A stretch of 64,000 nucleotides of DNA from Diorhabda sublineata (Eukaryota > Arthropoda > Insecta > Coleoptera > Chrysomelidae): assembly GCF_026230105.1 (NCBI RefSeq), contig NC_079478.1, positions 17,871,653 to 17,935,652 of the forward strand. The letters are read 5' to 3'. Under the pieces are notes generated by a model. The model was not told the origin of the DNA, searched no databases, and saw nothing but the letters and a program-made list of their open reading frames with translations. Below, piece by piece: positions 1 to 10,032 of this stretch (positions are counted from its first letter, which is position 1; each line of letters begins with the position of its first letter). Position numbers and translations under genes: made by a program.

Positions 1-182
1 CTAATTATTACTTATTACTATTACCTATAATTTTTTTACTCATTGTGGTTTTCTTCTGTATATTGAAATTTTATTTTATTTGTATCTTTATTTAGTTATT
101 TTTTGTTTATTTTTTAGTTTTTACAAGCTTTTATCTACAAATTGTAACAATTTCTTTAAACTAAATCATTTCTCTCTTTCTC
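1..182 (+). repeat. LINE 3'-end-like dispersed repeat
   Basis: Bases 22-85 closely match 60738-60800 (the same ATAATTT..TACTCATT..GGTTTT..CTGTATATTGAAATTTTAT string with a few changes), and both are followed within about 100 bases by a CT-rich run (TTTCTCTCTTTCTCTC here). A tail of this kind is typical of a non-LTR retrotransposon 3' end. The body lies outside the window or has been lost. Confidence 0.5.
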
Positions 183-2165
183 TCAATATTTATTTGTTAG
201 AAATAGGCTACTTACTTTTGTTCGGGGCTGTTTAAATCAAAATGGATATGAAGATCTCGACTATTAACGAAAATATAAACCAATTTTTTCGGTTGAATTA
301 TTTCTGAAATATTTTGCCATAATGTAAGCACTTTTAAGTACTTGGTAATTCGAACAATTAAAAAATGTTATGGAAAATTTTGAGACAAGTTCAAAGTCGT
401 TTTACTACGATACTTCTCATACTATTTAAGTAAGGAAAAGAACTAATGTAGAATAGGAATAGAGCTTCCTATAAGAAAGCCTGGTCATTTGGCTAAGTGT
501 TTTAAGTGCCTTTTCTAGTCAAAAGAAGAAGCAAAAGAGTTTGCGTCTATTATAAGCATCACAAACTTTATAGCAAATGAGGGATGGATAATAATTTTCA
601 TGAATATAAATAAAATTTCAAAAAGGAATGATGTCGTGGGGGAAAACATAGTAAAGACAAATAGACATTTTTTCTTACATCAATTAATGGTTACTTCGGA
701 TGAATTGAAATTATTTTTGAACGAAAAGTAATGAAACCGCGTTGGTTTCAAGGAATGAATTCGTTTCCAACTGCTCATCGCTGTAACCCAAAAACTTGAA
801 TGGTTACAGATCTTTTAAACTGTCAGCTTTTGACAGTTAACAACCAAACCGGAAAATTCTACTCTTTTTAGACTTCCCTATTGCAATCATAGAATATGGG
901 CACTTACCATAAACAGTATTTTTATATTTAATATAATAATTATCGTTTTTGTTGACTCAACGTATACCTTTCTGCTCTTGTTTTGATACTGATCGATTTA
1001 GATTCTCATAAATATAATAAGAATGTAATGGAACCATTTACTATGATTTATCGCGACGTTTTATTAAAATTTAGTTTGAAAGTAAGATAAAATTTTTATT
1101 TGAAATTCCTATGTTTCTTAAAAAATATTTTCCAATAATTTATTTCCACCTACAAAAGGAATGTTGCTAAGGTCGAAGAAAACCTAAGTAGCAGAGAATT
1201 GGTAAAATTCTTATAAATCACCAATAGCCTAGCTACTTAATATTTTTTCAACTGAAATCCACAAAAATCACATATACATTTATTCTAATACCTACCTATA
1301 ACTATTGGTTAAAATTATAGCTACCGAGGTGACATAAAGTTTAATATAGAACAGATAAATTATATAAATCTACAATACTTACTTGAAACAATGCACAATA
1401 TTTGAGAGACGTAGATGAAACTCAACTAAAAAGTAGTTTCACCAAGGAGACGTACTAACACGTTTCCTGTGGTTGAAACTACTTACAAGTTAAAGTTCAA
1501 CGATATAACTATACTATGTATGCGGCAAATGATTACTGAATTTTATAATAAGAAAAAGAAGCTTTTATAAACAAATTATTGAATATCGCTTATTTGTTAA
1601 ATTTAATAACATCTCTAAAATCAATAACTAATCACTTGTACTATTTTAATGGTTTCAAAACATGATAAGACTGGTTTGATTACATTTGGATGTTGACAAG
1701 ATGAGTACACTATCATTATACAGAAAATGAAAATTAAATTATACGGGGAGATTTGACGAAATACTAACTTTTTAGATATTGACATTGTTAGTTTCCGCCA
1801 CTTTTTTGATTTCAGCTGCCTCACATATAGATTAATTTTAATACTCATATATGTGAAGAACAAATAAAGAAACCAACGAAAAGTTACATAAATATCACCA
1901 CGAAAGTGCTCTGATCCAAAGAATGATTTATTAGTGGTTGTCTATTTTTAAAAGTTGTATTATGAAAACAACCCTAGATTAAAGATGTGTCTTTTTTTAT
2001 TATCTAAACAAGCAAATGTGTATCCAGTTGATCTGGAAATCCAGTTAATACACAAAACTTGAATATTAACGTTGTGCATTTTTGATATTTTGGACTGGCT
2101 AGGGAATAATTTTGATTAATTGCTTTAATTATCAGTATAAAAGTATTATCATTTATGTTGTAGAA
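183..2165. other. AT-rich stretch, no gene recognised
   Basis: Nothing with coding character or known element motifs was recognised here. The 80-codon minus-strand frame at 1621-1863 has no recognisable domain and the composition expected from random AT-rich sequence. Confidence 0.5.
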
Positions 2166-2243
2166 TACAATATTTATTTATTGCGCTATTGTACACAAAC
2201 ATGACAATTTATATTACATTAAGAAGTTTATCTCTCAGATAAA

Positions 2244-2429
2244 TCAACTTCCATCCATAATTTCGACGACTTTTTCACCATCATTATTACCAGAACCATA
2301 ATCGCCAATCTCTAAAGCTGATACGATCGGTTTATGATAGCTGAAGTAAGGAACGAACAGTTTAGATTCGAATCTATTTAAATGTCTAATAAAGTCCGCA
2401 TCAATAGTAGTTTTGTATTTTGTTGATTT
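2244..2429 (-). pseudogene. possible terminal coding exon or fragment
   Basis: A minus-strand open stretch ends at a TGA (2244-2246) and encodes a mixed-composition tail (…FESKLFVPYFSYHKP…EIGDYGSGNN…VVEIMDGS). It is followed by AATAAA signals (complement of 2173-2178 and 2177-2182), as in a real 3' exon. The obvious acceptor upstream (complement of about 2441) would put a TAA in frame. A weaker TTATTAG acceptor inside the stretch would give phase 2, matching gene A just upstream, so it might be a further gene A terminal exon. I do not recognise the protein. Confidence 0.25.
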
Positions 2430-2574
2430 TTATCGTCTGCAAAGTTTATGTTGAAACTCAAAATTATTGGCAATTAGGGGGCGCAGGCATACATTTTTGC
2501 CGCGTCTGCTCTAGGAGATACATCATGATGATGATTATGAATACAAATGATCTTCGGGATTGTTTTTGACTCTA

Positions 2575-2930
2575 ACTACACAAGAAAAAGTTGATCAAGT
2601 TCGTGCCCCTGTACTCAGTGATCGTCTAATTAAAATACATAAGGCAGCTAATGAAGTAAATATTTCATCCGAACTGGTGTATGCATAATTACTGCTAATT
2701 TGAAGCTAGCTCACATCAAAAATTCAAACGGATTATTGTATATATTCAATTGTGTCACATTAGATGAAACTTGGTTACACCATTATACCTCAGAAATAAA
2801 AAATTCAATAGAAACAATCCGAAGAACGCATTCCCAAGAGAGCAAATTTCAGCGGATGCGGACATAACGACGTTGTTATAATACAGACAAACTGTGTTGA
2901 TAATTTGACTTTGTATTCATTAAAAAAATT
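2575..2930 (+). pseudogene. mariner-like transposase fragment
   Basis: Broken frames show the mariner signature order: a VDQVRAPVLSDRLIKI helix-turn-helix-like segment, then further on T-L-D-E-T-W-L-H-H-Y-T (mariner catalytic motif MDETWIHHY) with a following arginine/serine-rich stretch. Frameshifts and in-frame stops show that it is dead. It lies immediately downstream of the last gene A exon. Only the middle third of a mariner ORF remains and no terminal inverted repeats were identified. Confidence 0.6.
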
Positions 2931-2953
2931 TCCAAACACCGGATGAAATTTGT

Positions 2954-3098
2954 TTATTTACAGTACATAGTATTCATAATTTCTTGAGAATTACAAATTA
3001 TACATGATGGGTTCTTATCGAATTGTTTCAATATTCGCCTCAAACTTTCAGCTTTCCTTGCAAACAGATGTTGTGAATTTAATAAATCATCGTAGTAT
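2954..3098 (-). CDS. gene A distal 3' exon (alternative C-terminus)
   Basis: This minus-strand exon has a good acceptor (TTTTTTCAG, complement of 3099 onward) and enters with one base of a split codon, so it fits a phase-2 donor. It encodes 47 residues and stops with TAA at 2954-2956; the stop overlaps an AATAAA. The start (YYDDLLNSQHLFARKAESLR) is clearly homologous to the 4737-4835 exon, then a CIIC pair follows. The 4737-4835 exon would splice directly onto it, completing a CAA (Gln) codon. The duplicated exon suggests tandem exon duplication inside gene A. A coiled-coil plus Cys-pair module is visible; the function is unknown. Confidence 0.6.
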
Positions 3099-4373
3099 CT
3101 GAAAAAACAAATAAAAGTATGAAAAATTACAAGGCGTGATGTTAAAACACGGTGATTCATTTCAATAACAACACGGTAAAAAGGTAACATGAAGTTTGAA
3201 TTGGTATTCTTCAAAGTACTGCACTTGGTTACCAATACATTCATCCCAACTTGGAAGGTTCTCTAGGAATAGTTTTCATTTGCACTCAATGTCAAAAACT
3301 TTGAATTATTGTCTCATGGTCATAGCAATAGACAGGTTTTAACATTTAACATGCCAAAACGATATCACTAAAACTAATAGTGCACTCATCTGCAGTACCG
3401 ACGCTGTTGCTCCGAGTGGTAACTTTTGCGATACGTGACAAAAAAGGTTATACGAACTGCCGATATTGTGGAAGCGCCCTGCCAGTTCGTTCCGCATCGT
3501 TAACACATGCATATGAAAATAGTCCTGTCCACTCATTGAAATTGTGCAAGAATAAGAAGACATATATAACTTAAAACACAATAAATATTGAAATCAACAA
3601 AGAAAGGATGATATCTGAGAGGGAACAGATTAAATCAAAATAATAAGTTACACTTGTTACACGCCTTCCATTTTGTATTCTGCCTTATTCATTGTTGTTT
3701 CAGAATGTAAACAAAAGTTAATTTACTTAAAACATACGAAAATATTGGAAGAGCTTGGCGTCATCGTTGAAGATATGAAAAATTCTTCATAATCTTTTCT
3801 TGACCATATCGTGTGTCCAGATATTAGGTTGCCTTGATGCGGCCGATGAAGTGGCCGCATTGTTATATGGAAAGCTAGGTTGGATGCGAGCGTCCGATGC
3901 GCTCAGCTTAGAGTAGTAGACTGCTTTTATAAAAATTCGTCTTATCTTCAGATTAGTAACAGTAACCTTTGACTTGAAAATGGCTCCTTTATACCTCCGG
4001 AGGTTAATTACTCAACAAAAAACTTCTAGTCAACGGAAACTCATTCTACTCTATTTGTATGTTTATCCTGGAAGCTCTTATAATGCCGAAAGATGCATTA
4101 GAGTCTAGCTCCCTCATGTATGTGGAAACTCGAATAGTACTTTCTGAGAAAAACCAGAAAGAATTGGATAAACCAAGGTTAACCGGTCATAGCTCCCTTG
4201 TGAGACTGAGACCAAATAAAAAAAATCGGGTATATCATCTTATGAGCTCATAGCATGCCTCATTGTCACGAGAAACAACTATTTCCGTACTATGACCATC
4301 GAGAAGAGTGAAGAATTGGTAACTACTTAAAAAAACTTTAAGCCTGAATCGATCCTCCACCCTCAATATAAAT

Positions 4374-4450
4374 AAGGTTAGGTTAGGTTAGGTTTGGTTA
4401 ATTTAGTTAAGGTAAGTTTAGATTGTGTTAGGTTGGGTTAGGTTGGGTAA
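4374..4450 (+). repeat. interstitial (TTAGG)n-like repeat
   Basis: Three perfect GGTTA/TTAGG units are followed by degenerate ones (TTTGGTTAATTTAG.., GTTAGGTTGGGTTAGGTTGGG). TTAGG is the canonical insect telomere unit. Short runs also occur at about 12742-12757 and 42979-42990, so this looks like the scattered GGTTAGGTTAGG motif common in insect genomes rather than a telomere. Confidence 0.7.
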
Positions 4451-4736
4451 TATAAATGCGATTTTTATGTACTTAAGACAAAATTCACTCGATTGCCTGG
4501 ATTTCCTCATTGTGTATCGATCTCGTCTCTACACTCTCAATCTAAAAACTTCTTTCTTATAAAATCTATCGCAGAATCCTCTTTTTTTAATTTTAAAACC
4601 AAACCCGGCCACTGTAATTCATATTTCCCATACCTCCAATAGGGAGCGTTTCCACAGTCCCAACTTTCTCTAGCATTACAGTCCCGAATTTCTTACAATT
4701 ACCCCAACACAACACAACTTCATTAGGTATACTTAC

Positions 4737-4835
4737 TGGCTCAAATTATTTCGATTCAAATCCTTCAATTGCAATCTAAGCTCTTCTGCTTTCTGTGCAA
4801 ATAACGCTTTGGAGTTTAGTAAAGGTTTGTAATTT
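4737..4835 (-). CDS. gene A alternative internal exon
   Basis: This 99-base minus-strand exon has an acceptor TTTTGTTTTAG and a strong donor CA|GTAAGTATA. One base completes the upstream codon and two bases are left over, so it is phase 2 to phase 2 like every other internal gene A exon. It encodes a lysine/leucine-rich amphipathic helix (NYKPLLNSKALFAQKAEELR…) similar to the 2954-3098 exon. Joined to that exon it gives an alternative C-terminus; after gene A exon 4 the product would be about 307 residues. No stop or frame problem is seen. Use in mRNA is inferred from phase and splice sites only. Confidence 0.55.
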
Positions 4836-6582
4836 CTAAAACAAAATTAAGGATATGATAATAAATTCTGTGAATCAATGCTAATTTAGTTTATACCTAA
4901 TATATTCACAAAGAAGATACCCAATTTGAAAATTTAAGACAATGATGATGACTTTGATTGAAATTTTGATACTTCATAGAAAAATATGTTTATATACAAT
5001 AATAGGAAGAAAAAAAAGATAAGTTATAGAGTGGGAAACCTTTTGAAATCCTTTATTCTTCTCATTTATTTCAAGATTAACAATTTATATTGACAATAAC
5101 ACTATGTGTCAAAATATTTGTTCTTCCAAATGAAAAAACATATCTTTTAATTATTGGTCCTAGCATTATTATGGTTCTATCCTTTTTTTAAAGTGCCTAT
5201 CCGTCTCGAATGTTGGCTATTATATTGGTTTATCGAAATTTGTTATTGATTGAATTATGCTCTAATAGTTTTGAAACTGCTTCTCTTATTTTATATACCT
5301 TCGCTCTCTTTTATCTTTCTCATCCTTCTTGGCACTTTTGTGTTGGTTATTTTATGTATCCAAACTATCCGTTGAATTTTTGAATATAGCAACATTTCGA
5401 AAGCCTTGAAGTCTCTCCATGAATGAATGAAAATGAAATTCAGAATAAAACATTGTTTCGTTATAAATTAGTAAGCATTAAAAAATTATATTTTGTTTTT
5501 GAATTCCTAGGACTACATTGCTTCGTTACCAACACCAGTTTACCGGCTGGGATTCATAACATCTTTCTAGTGGGAATTTTGCAGTTATCCCATATAGCAC
5601 CTGTATTCAGCTGTATTGCATCTTCAATAGTTTTCATAAGTTTCGTGGTGTTATTTATATAGACTGAAAGACAAAGTTATATTTTAACTGTAAATGTTTA
5701 ATAAAAATTTCATCTTCTGATTCATATAGAGTCTGTACTTTCGGTTTGATGACAGTTTTTGTAGAGTGTGTAGACTACTTAACTACCATGTACGCGCCTG
5801 ATAATTCTGCTATCCATATACGCTAATTCTTGACGTAACTGCTCTAGTTCATCCACCGTATGTCATAATAGGTCCCAGTTGAGTAAATATCACCTGCACA
5901 CCAGCAGTTGTGGTAAAACGATTAGGTTGCTATCCTCATGCATCGTTATGTGGGTTTCATCCAATTTTATCGACGAGGACTCTCCATTTTCTTCTGTTAT
6001 TGACTCTCTTTCCATGTTAAGTTTATCTGTTGCAGTTTATTCTCTTCTCGGAAAGATGTTCGTAAAGGTATGCCTATTTTTCTTCTGCCTGTTGTATTTT
6101 TATTAAATGCTTATCTGGTTATGTTTGTTGCTGGTTTCCGTAGTGTCTGACCTATCCATCTCAATTTTCGCTTCGCAATCGTTTTCTTCCATTATGTTCC
6201 AAAGGAGTTCATTACTTATCCTATTTGAATAACAAATTTTTCAGTTAACTCGTAGGCACCTGTTGATAAACGTTTCAATTTTCTGGAACAACTTTCTATT
6301 ATATTTTCAAGTTTCGCTCATAGCTCTACAAAACTGCATACGTAATCCGAATCAACATTATGTTATTACTAAAATTCGCACTACTGACTACTGTCTAATT
6401 TCAATATCATTAAATATCCGCATGGTAAATATATTTGAATTTTTTCGAATATGCATTGATATCTTGGGGTACTGTATCGATGAGTTTTGTTTCTTCTCCA
6501 TACTATTGTGTTCAAATAAAACTCTTTGTTGATACATAACCAGTCTTTTTATTAATAAAAGTAAATTATTTATTAACTTATT

Positions 6583-6721
6583 TCATTTAGACTTAGGTAG
6601 GCTTTTATTAGAAGGGCAGTTTTTCGCTTTACATTTCCTGAGCTTTAAGTGTATGGCTTCAACTTCATCTCGAATTCTTTTCAATTCGTTTGATGTCAAA
6701 ATTATAGGATATTTGGACACT
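6583..6721 (-). CDS. gene A alternative terminal exon
   Basis: This minus-strand exon has a long polypyrimidine acceptor (TTTTTTTTCAG) and enters in phase 2. It encodes 45 residues ending …SLPKSK and TGA at 6583-6585. The sequence is helical and basic, with L-K-R-I-R-D-E-V-E-A-I-H-L-K-L-R-K-C-K-A-K-N-C, again helix plus paired cysteines as in the other gene A modules. AATAAA signals follow at the complements of 6569-6574 and 6548-6553. Spliced after exon 4 it would give about 272 residues. It has no usable phase-2 donor, so it should act as an end exon competing with 9867-10032 and with the 4737/2954 pair. Confidence 0.55.
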
Positions 6722-6999
6722 CTGAAAAAAAATTTTTAATTGAAATATATTTGAATATTTATTTTGACGAAGATAAAAGTACTAGTAAAACTTTTTAATG
6801 TAGACTACAGTACTGAAATAATTTTCTCAGACTGGTGCAAATCTACCTTTGTCACAACAAAAAAATAGAAAGCCGGAATATAGATTTATAGCTCTTATAC
6901 TATACTGCAAAAGAGACACAATCTTGGTTCAAATTCAAAACTCACGATTTGCACTAATAGTTTAACAAAGAAAAATGCTGTGACCAAAGAAAAGACAAT

Positions 7000-7050
7000 C
7001 AAATATATTTCATGGATTTGGAGAAAGCATATGGTACAATACATAAAATT
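7000..7050 (+). pseudogene. possible LINE reverse transcriptase scrap
   Basis: A short frame reads F-M-D-L-E-K-A-Y-G-T-I, resembling reverse transcriptase motif A (F-V-D-L-E-K-A-Y-D-S/T-V/I). It has no recognisable continuation, and the key second aspartate is glycine. A chance match is possible. Confidence 0.25.
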
Positions 7051-7742
7051 AACGGAAGTATTAGAAAAATCAAAAGTAAATGAAAAAAAGCCGTGAGCAG
7101 CAGAGCTCCATCACGAAAGTCGAATTTTTCGTCGAATGAAGAATTTAACTAATACACAAACAAATCTTTCCATAAAATGAATTTCTTGGAAATGATATCA
7201 ATTCTCAATCTTATTTCTTTATATGGAAAATTTGCTATTCCTCAATAACTTTTCATTTCACAAGTTAACTCTCTCTCTCGAATGAAAATTCATAATTTCT
7301 ATAGACCCGGTGGTCTCGAACCCTCTTGTTCAATTCCAATTGACAACAAAGAAAAAATTGTCATAATGACAAGAAATTTCGAAAATGGGAAGTAAAAAAA
7401 ATCACCCTAGCAACAATCATACTCGTATTATTCATTAAATAGGAGGCGGTCCAGTTCAACAATTACAACGATCAAAATGATTTCGGGCGTTTTGTGCTAG
7501 AAGAACTGAAGGAGAAAACTTTGAACTTGAGAAAGACAATTCTTCAACATCACCCCTAATTGCATGCGAAGTTCTAGTTAAACTTTTTCTGGCCAAAAAA
7601 TAAGAAAATATAACAAAAATGACCATAAAATGGAGAGGGGTGGAGATGGAATTTTTTGAACCAAATTGGACCCATAGCAATTGCTCGAGAGATGAAAATA
7701 AGAATTGTAGCTTAAACAGATATATAGATATATACTACAGAC

Positions 7743-7744
<2 letters not shown>

Positions 7745-7806
<62 letters not shown>
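7745..7806. repeat. (TA)n microsatellite
   Basis: About 30 uninterrupted AT dinucleotides are flanked on both sides by ACTACAGACA. It sits in the gene A 3' region between alternative exons and produces meaningless Tyr-Ile frames on both strands. Confidence 0.97.
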
Positions 7807-7810
<4 letters not shown>

Positions 7811-8489
7811 CAGACATTCGAAAAACCATCATAATCGTGTTCAGGAGGTCTCAAAAAACATGGGAAAAATGATGTGCCCCCTATTTTTCTTCTAGTTATG
7901 CCTACCGTAATAGTCTAATTTTTCCTTGAAAAATTCGACTAATAAACTTTAAATGTGATTGAGAACTAAAGTGAATAACCTATCACAGCATCAGTTACTT
8001 ACGAAAAGGCAAACAGTTTGAATCCAATGCGGTTGTGAGAGCAATAAAAAATATATGAAGTAAAAAGAGAATAATAACGCCGAATAGCAAAGCGGCTAAT
8101 AAAGTGCTGAGCTGTTCTGTAATTAATTCGAAATTGGTTTGGGAATGCTCCCGCAAAGCTAGAGAACGAGGGATTATTAGATTATATTAGATGAGAGACG
8201 ATGAGGTTATGCAAACCTCGCAAACGCCTTAATACACAGATCTATTGTTCAACAATGTATTGTTAACGATTTGAACAGAAATGTCTAAAAAAACTAGCTA
8301 CATCTGTAATAGCTTTTTTTCTTTGGATAACTCCACAATTTCAAAGTAAGTGTACGGCTGTCTTAGTTACAGAGGAATATTATTGGGTAATTTTCCATGT
8401 TTATCATTTTTTCCTAATTCCAATGACAGAGCTTTTCTCATAGAGTAGGAAAGAAATGATTTAGACATAATTCCTAGATTAGAAAAATC

Positions 8490-8760
8490 ACATAGTTACA
8501 TTGTTGGGAATACTCAAGTAGAGGACGAACTAGCAAAGAAGGGGCCCAAATTACCTTTTTATAGAATCAGCACCGATAAATATTAAAAGAAACTGACGAA
8601 AAAAGATTATACCACTGGGACAATACTGTAGAGCTAAGTCAAGTAAAGATGCTGCTGGAAAACTAAGACGAAGAGATCGTAAAAATACCTAAGACAGACT
8701 AAATCTGCACTGAGACTTTTAACAGTACGTTATACCTGATACATCTAAAAACAAACTTGC
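8490..8760 (+). pseudogene. LINE RNase H-region remnant
   Basis: The frame I-V-G-N-T-Q-V-E-D-E-L-A-K-K-G matches the end of the RNase H domain of Jockey/R1/I-type LINEs (G-N-E-x-A-D-x-L-A-K-x-G). A degenerate S-A-L-R-L-L stretch follows. Stops and frameshifts are present. No ends were identified. Confidence 0.5.
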
Positions 8761-9127
8761 TTATTGTAATGCATAAAAAAATTTCAGGGCGCGACATTTG
8801 AAGCGTGCTGGGTAGATCTTAACCTTGATCTGAGTTTTTTGATGGCACGACGTGGTCTTATACGGCGCAGATGCACGAACTGCTCAAACGTTTGGAGGTG
8901 GTTGGGATGTGGGTTTAAAGATAAGTTGGATCTATAGGGTTCCAAACACTTGGCATATGAACAAATCACTTGAAACACTTAACACTAATAAGAGATGTAA
9001 ATTAGAATACTTTGGTTAACTGTAAAATACGATCTTCTTGGTAAGTAAGATAAAATAATTAATAGAAGCATAGGTCGGCGCTCAACATGGTGGTTAAAAA
9101 ATCTTCGTCAAAGCAGTAGATGAAGCA

Positions 9128-9345
9128 ATGATAGTTAATGTGATAGTCAATATGATAGTAAATTTGAAGTCAATATGATAGTCAATATGATAGTAAATAT
9201 GAAGTCAATATGAAATCAATATGAAGTTAATATGATGGTCAATGTGGTAGTTAATATAAAGTCAATATGATAGTCATTTTGATAGTGAATTTGATAGTCA
9301 ATATGATAATGAATATGATAGCCAATATGAGAGCCAACGATCGAT
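9128..9345 (+). repeat. 12-base minisatellite
   Basis: About eighteen imperfect tandem copies of a 12-base unit close to AATATGATAGTC, with AATATGAAGTC and AATTTGATAGT variants, run without a break. Most units differ by one or two bases and occasional units are 11 bases. It lies between gene A terminal exons and has no coding potential. Confidence 0.9.
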
Positions 9346-9866
9346 AACGGTTGCAGCACGCAAAGTTGAAGGTTAGAAAAGCAAGACTAGTCTAAATGTA
9401 CGCTGGATATATTGAAATTCAGTAAAGGATTTGGCACAATAAAAGTACCAGTTTCGGAACCAATTCTAAAATATCCAGTGCAGGAGAAGGCACAGTAGAT
9501 CTTTCAGATCTGAGTGAATCGTCACCATATCAAACATACATACCTTTCCACATTGTTCGATAAAATAATTCACGTGAAGAGAAAATCTGTTCATTGAATA
9601 AAATGGTTTAGACAACAATTGGAAATAAAATTAACTAAATCGCTTGAAAATTTTTGTCATAATACCGGTAATTAGTTAGTTAATCAAGTGCGAAATTTGT
9701 AAAAATAACTACTTTTCGACTAATGCATCATTTATTTTTTCTACGAAGTTTTTACTCAAATATCTGGGTCTTTCGGTCTCTCGACTTTCTAAATATTATT
9801 TGCTAAAATATTTGATATCTAATTTAAAATTTAAGTAATACTAAATCTCACTTTGGAATATCACTA

Positions 9867-10032
9867 TTATCTGAAACTCTCCATTTGTCTGTTAATCGAG
9901 TAATTTCCTCCGTCGCTTTCCATAGTGTCGTCCATATTAGGAGATTTTAGAATTGACCTATTAGGAGGCTGATTCGTAGTGTCAAACCTTAATTGAGAAC
10001 TTGTTGCCGTACTTGATGGCGCACCATACTGA
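9867..10032 (-). CDS. gene A exon 5 (terminal, Ser/Thr/Asn-rich)
   Basis: The acceptor is TTATTTTAG; one base completes an AGT serine codon, then 54 residues follow to TAA. The tail is polar (QYGAPSSTATSSQLRFDTTN…) and ends …RQMESFR. The other two frames close early, so the frame is certain. A good GTGAGA donor lies just beyond the stop at about 9858, but it is out of reach of the open frame; either it is fortuitous or the exon once continued. Confidence 0.65.

Noticed and set aside
4374..4450. Telomere or subtelomere junction
   Set aside because: Only three perfect TTAGG units, flanked by ordinary sequence and with similar short runs elsewhere in the window.
5423..6532. Several plus-strand frames of 75-89 codons
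   Set aside because: They overlap nothing recognisable and have AT-driven composition; a LINE origin was considered but no catalytic motif was found.
7578..7834. Frames with Tyr-Ile repeats on both strands
   Set aside because: Translation of the (TA)n microsatellite.
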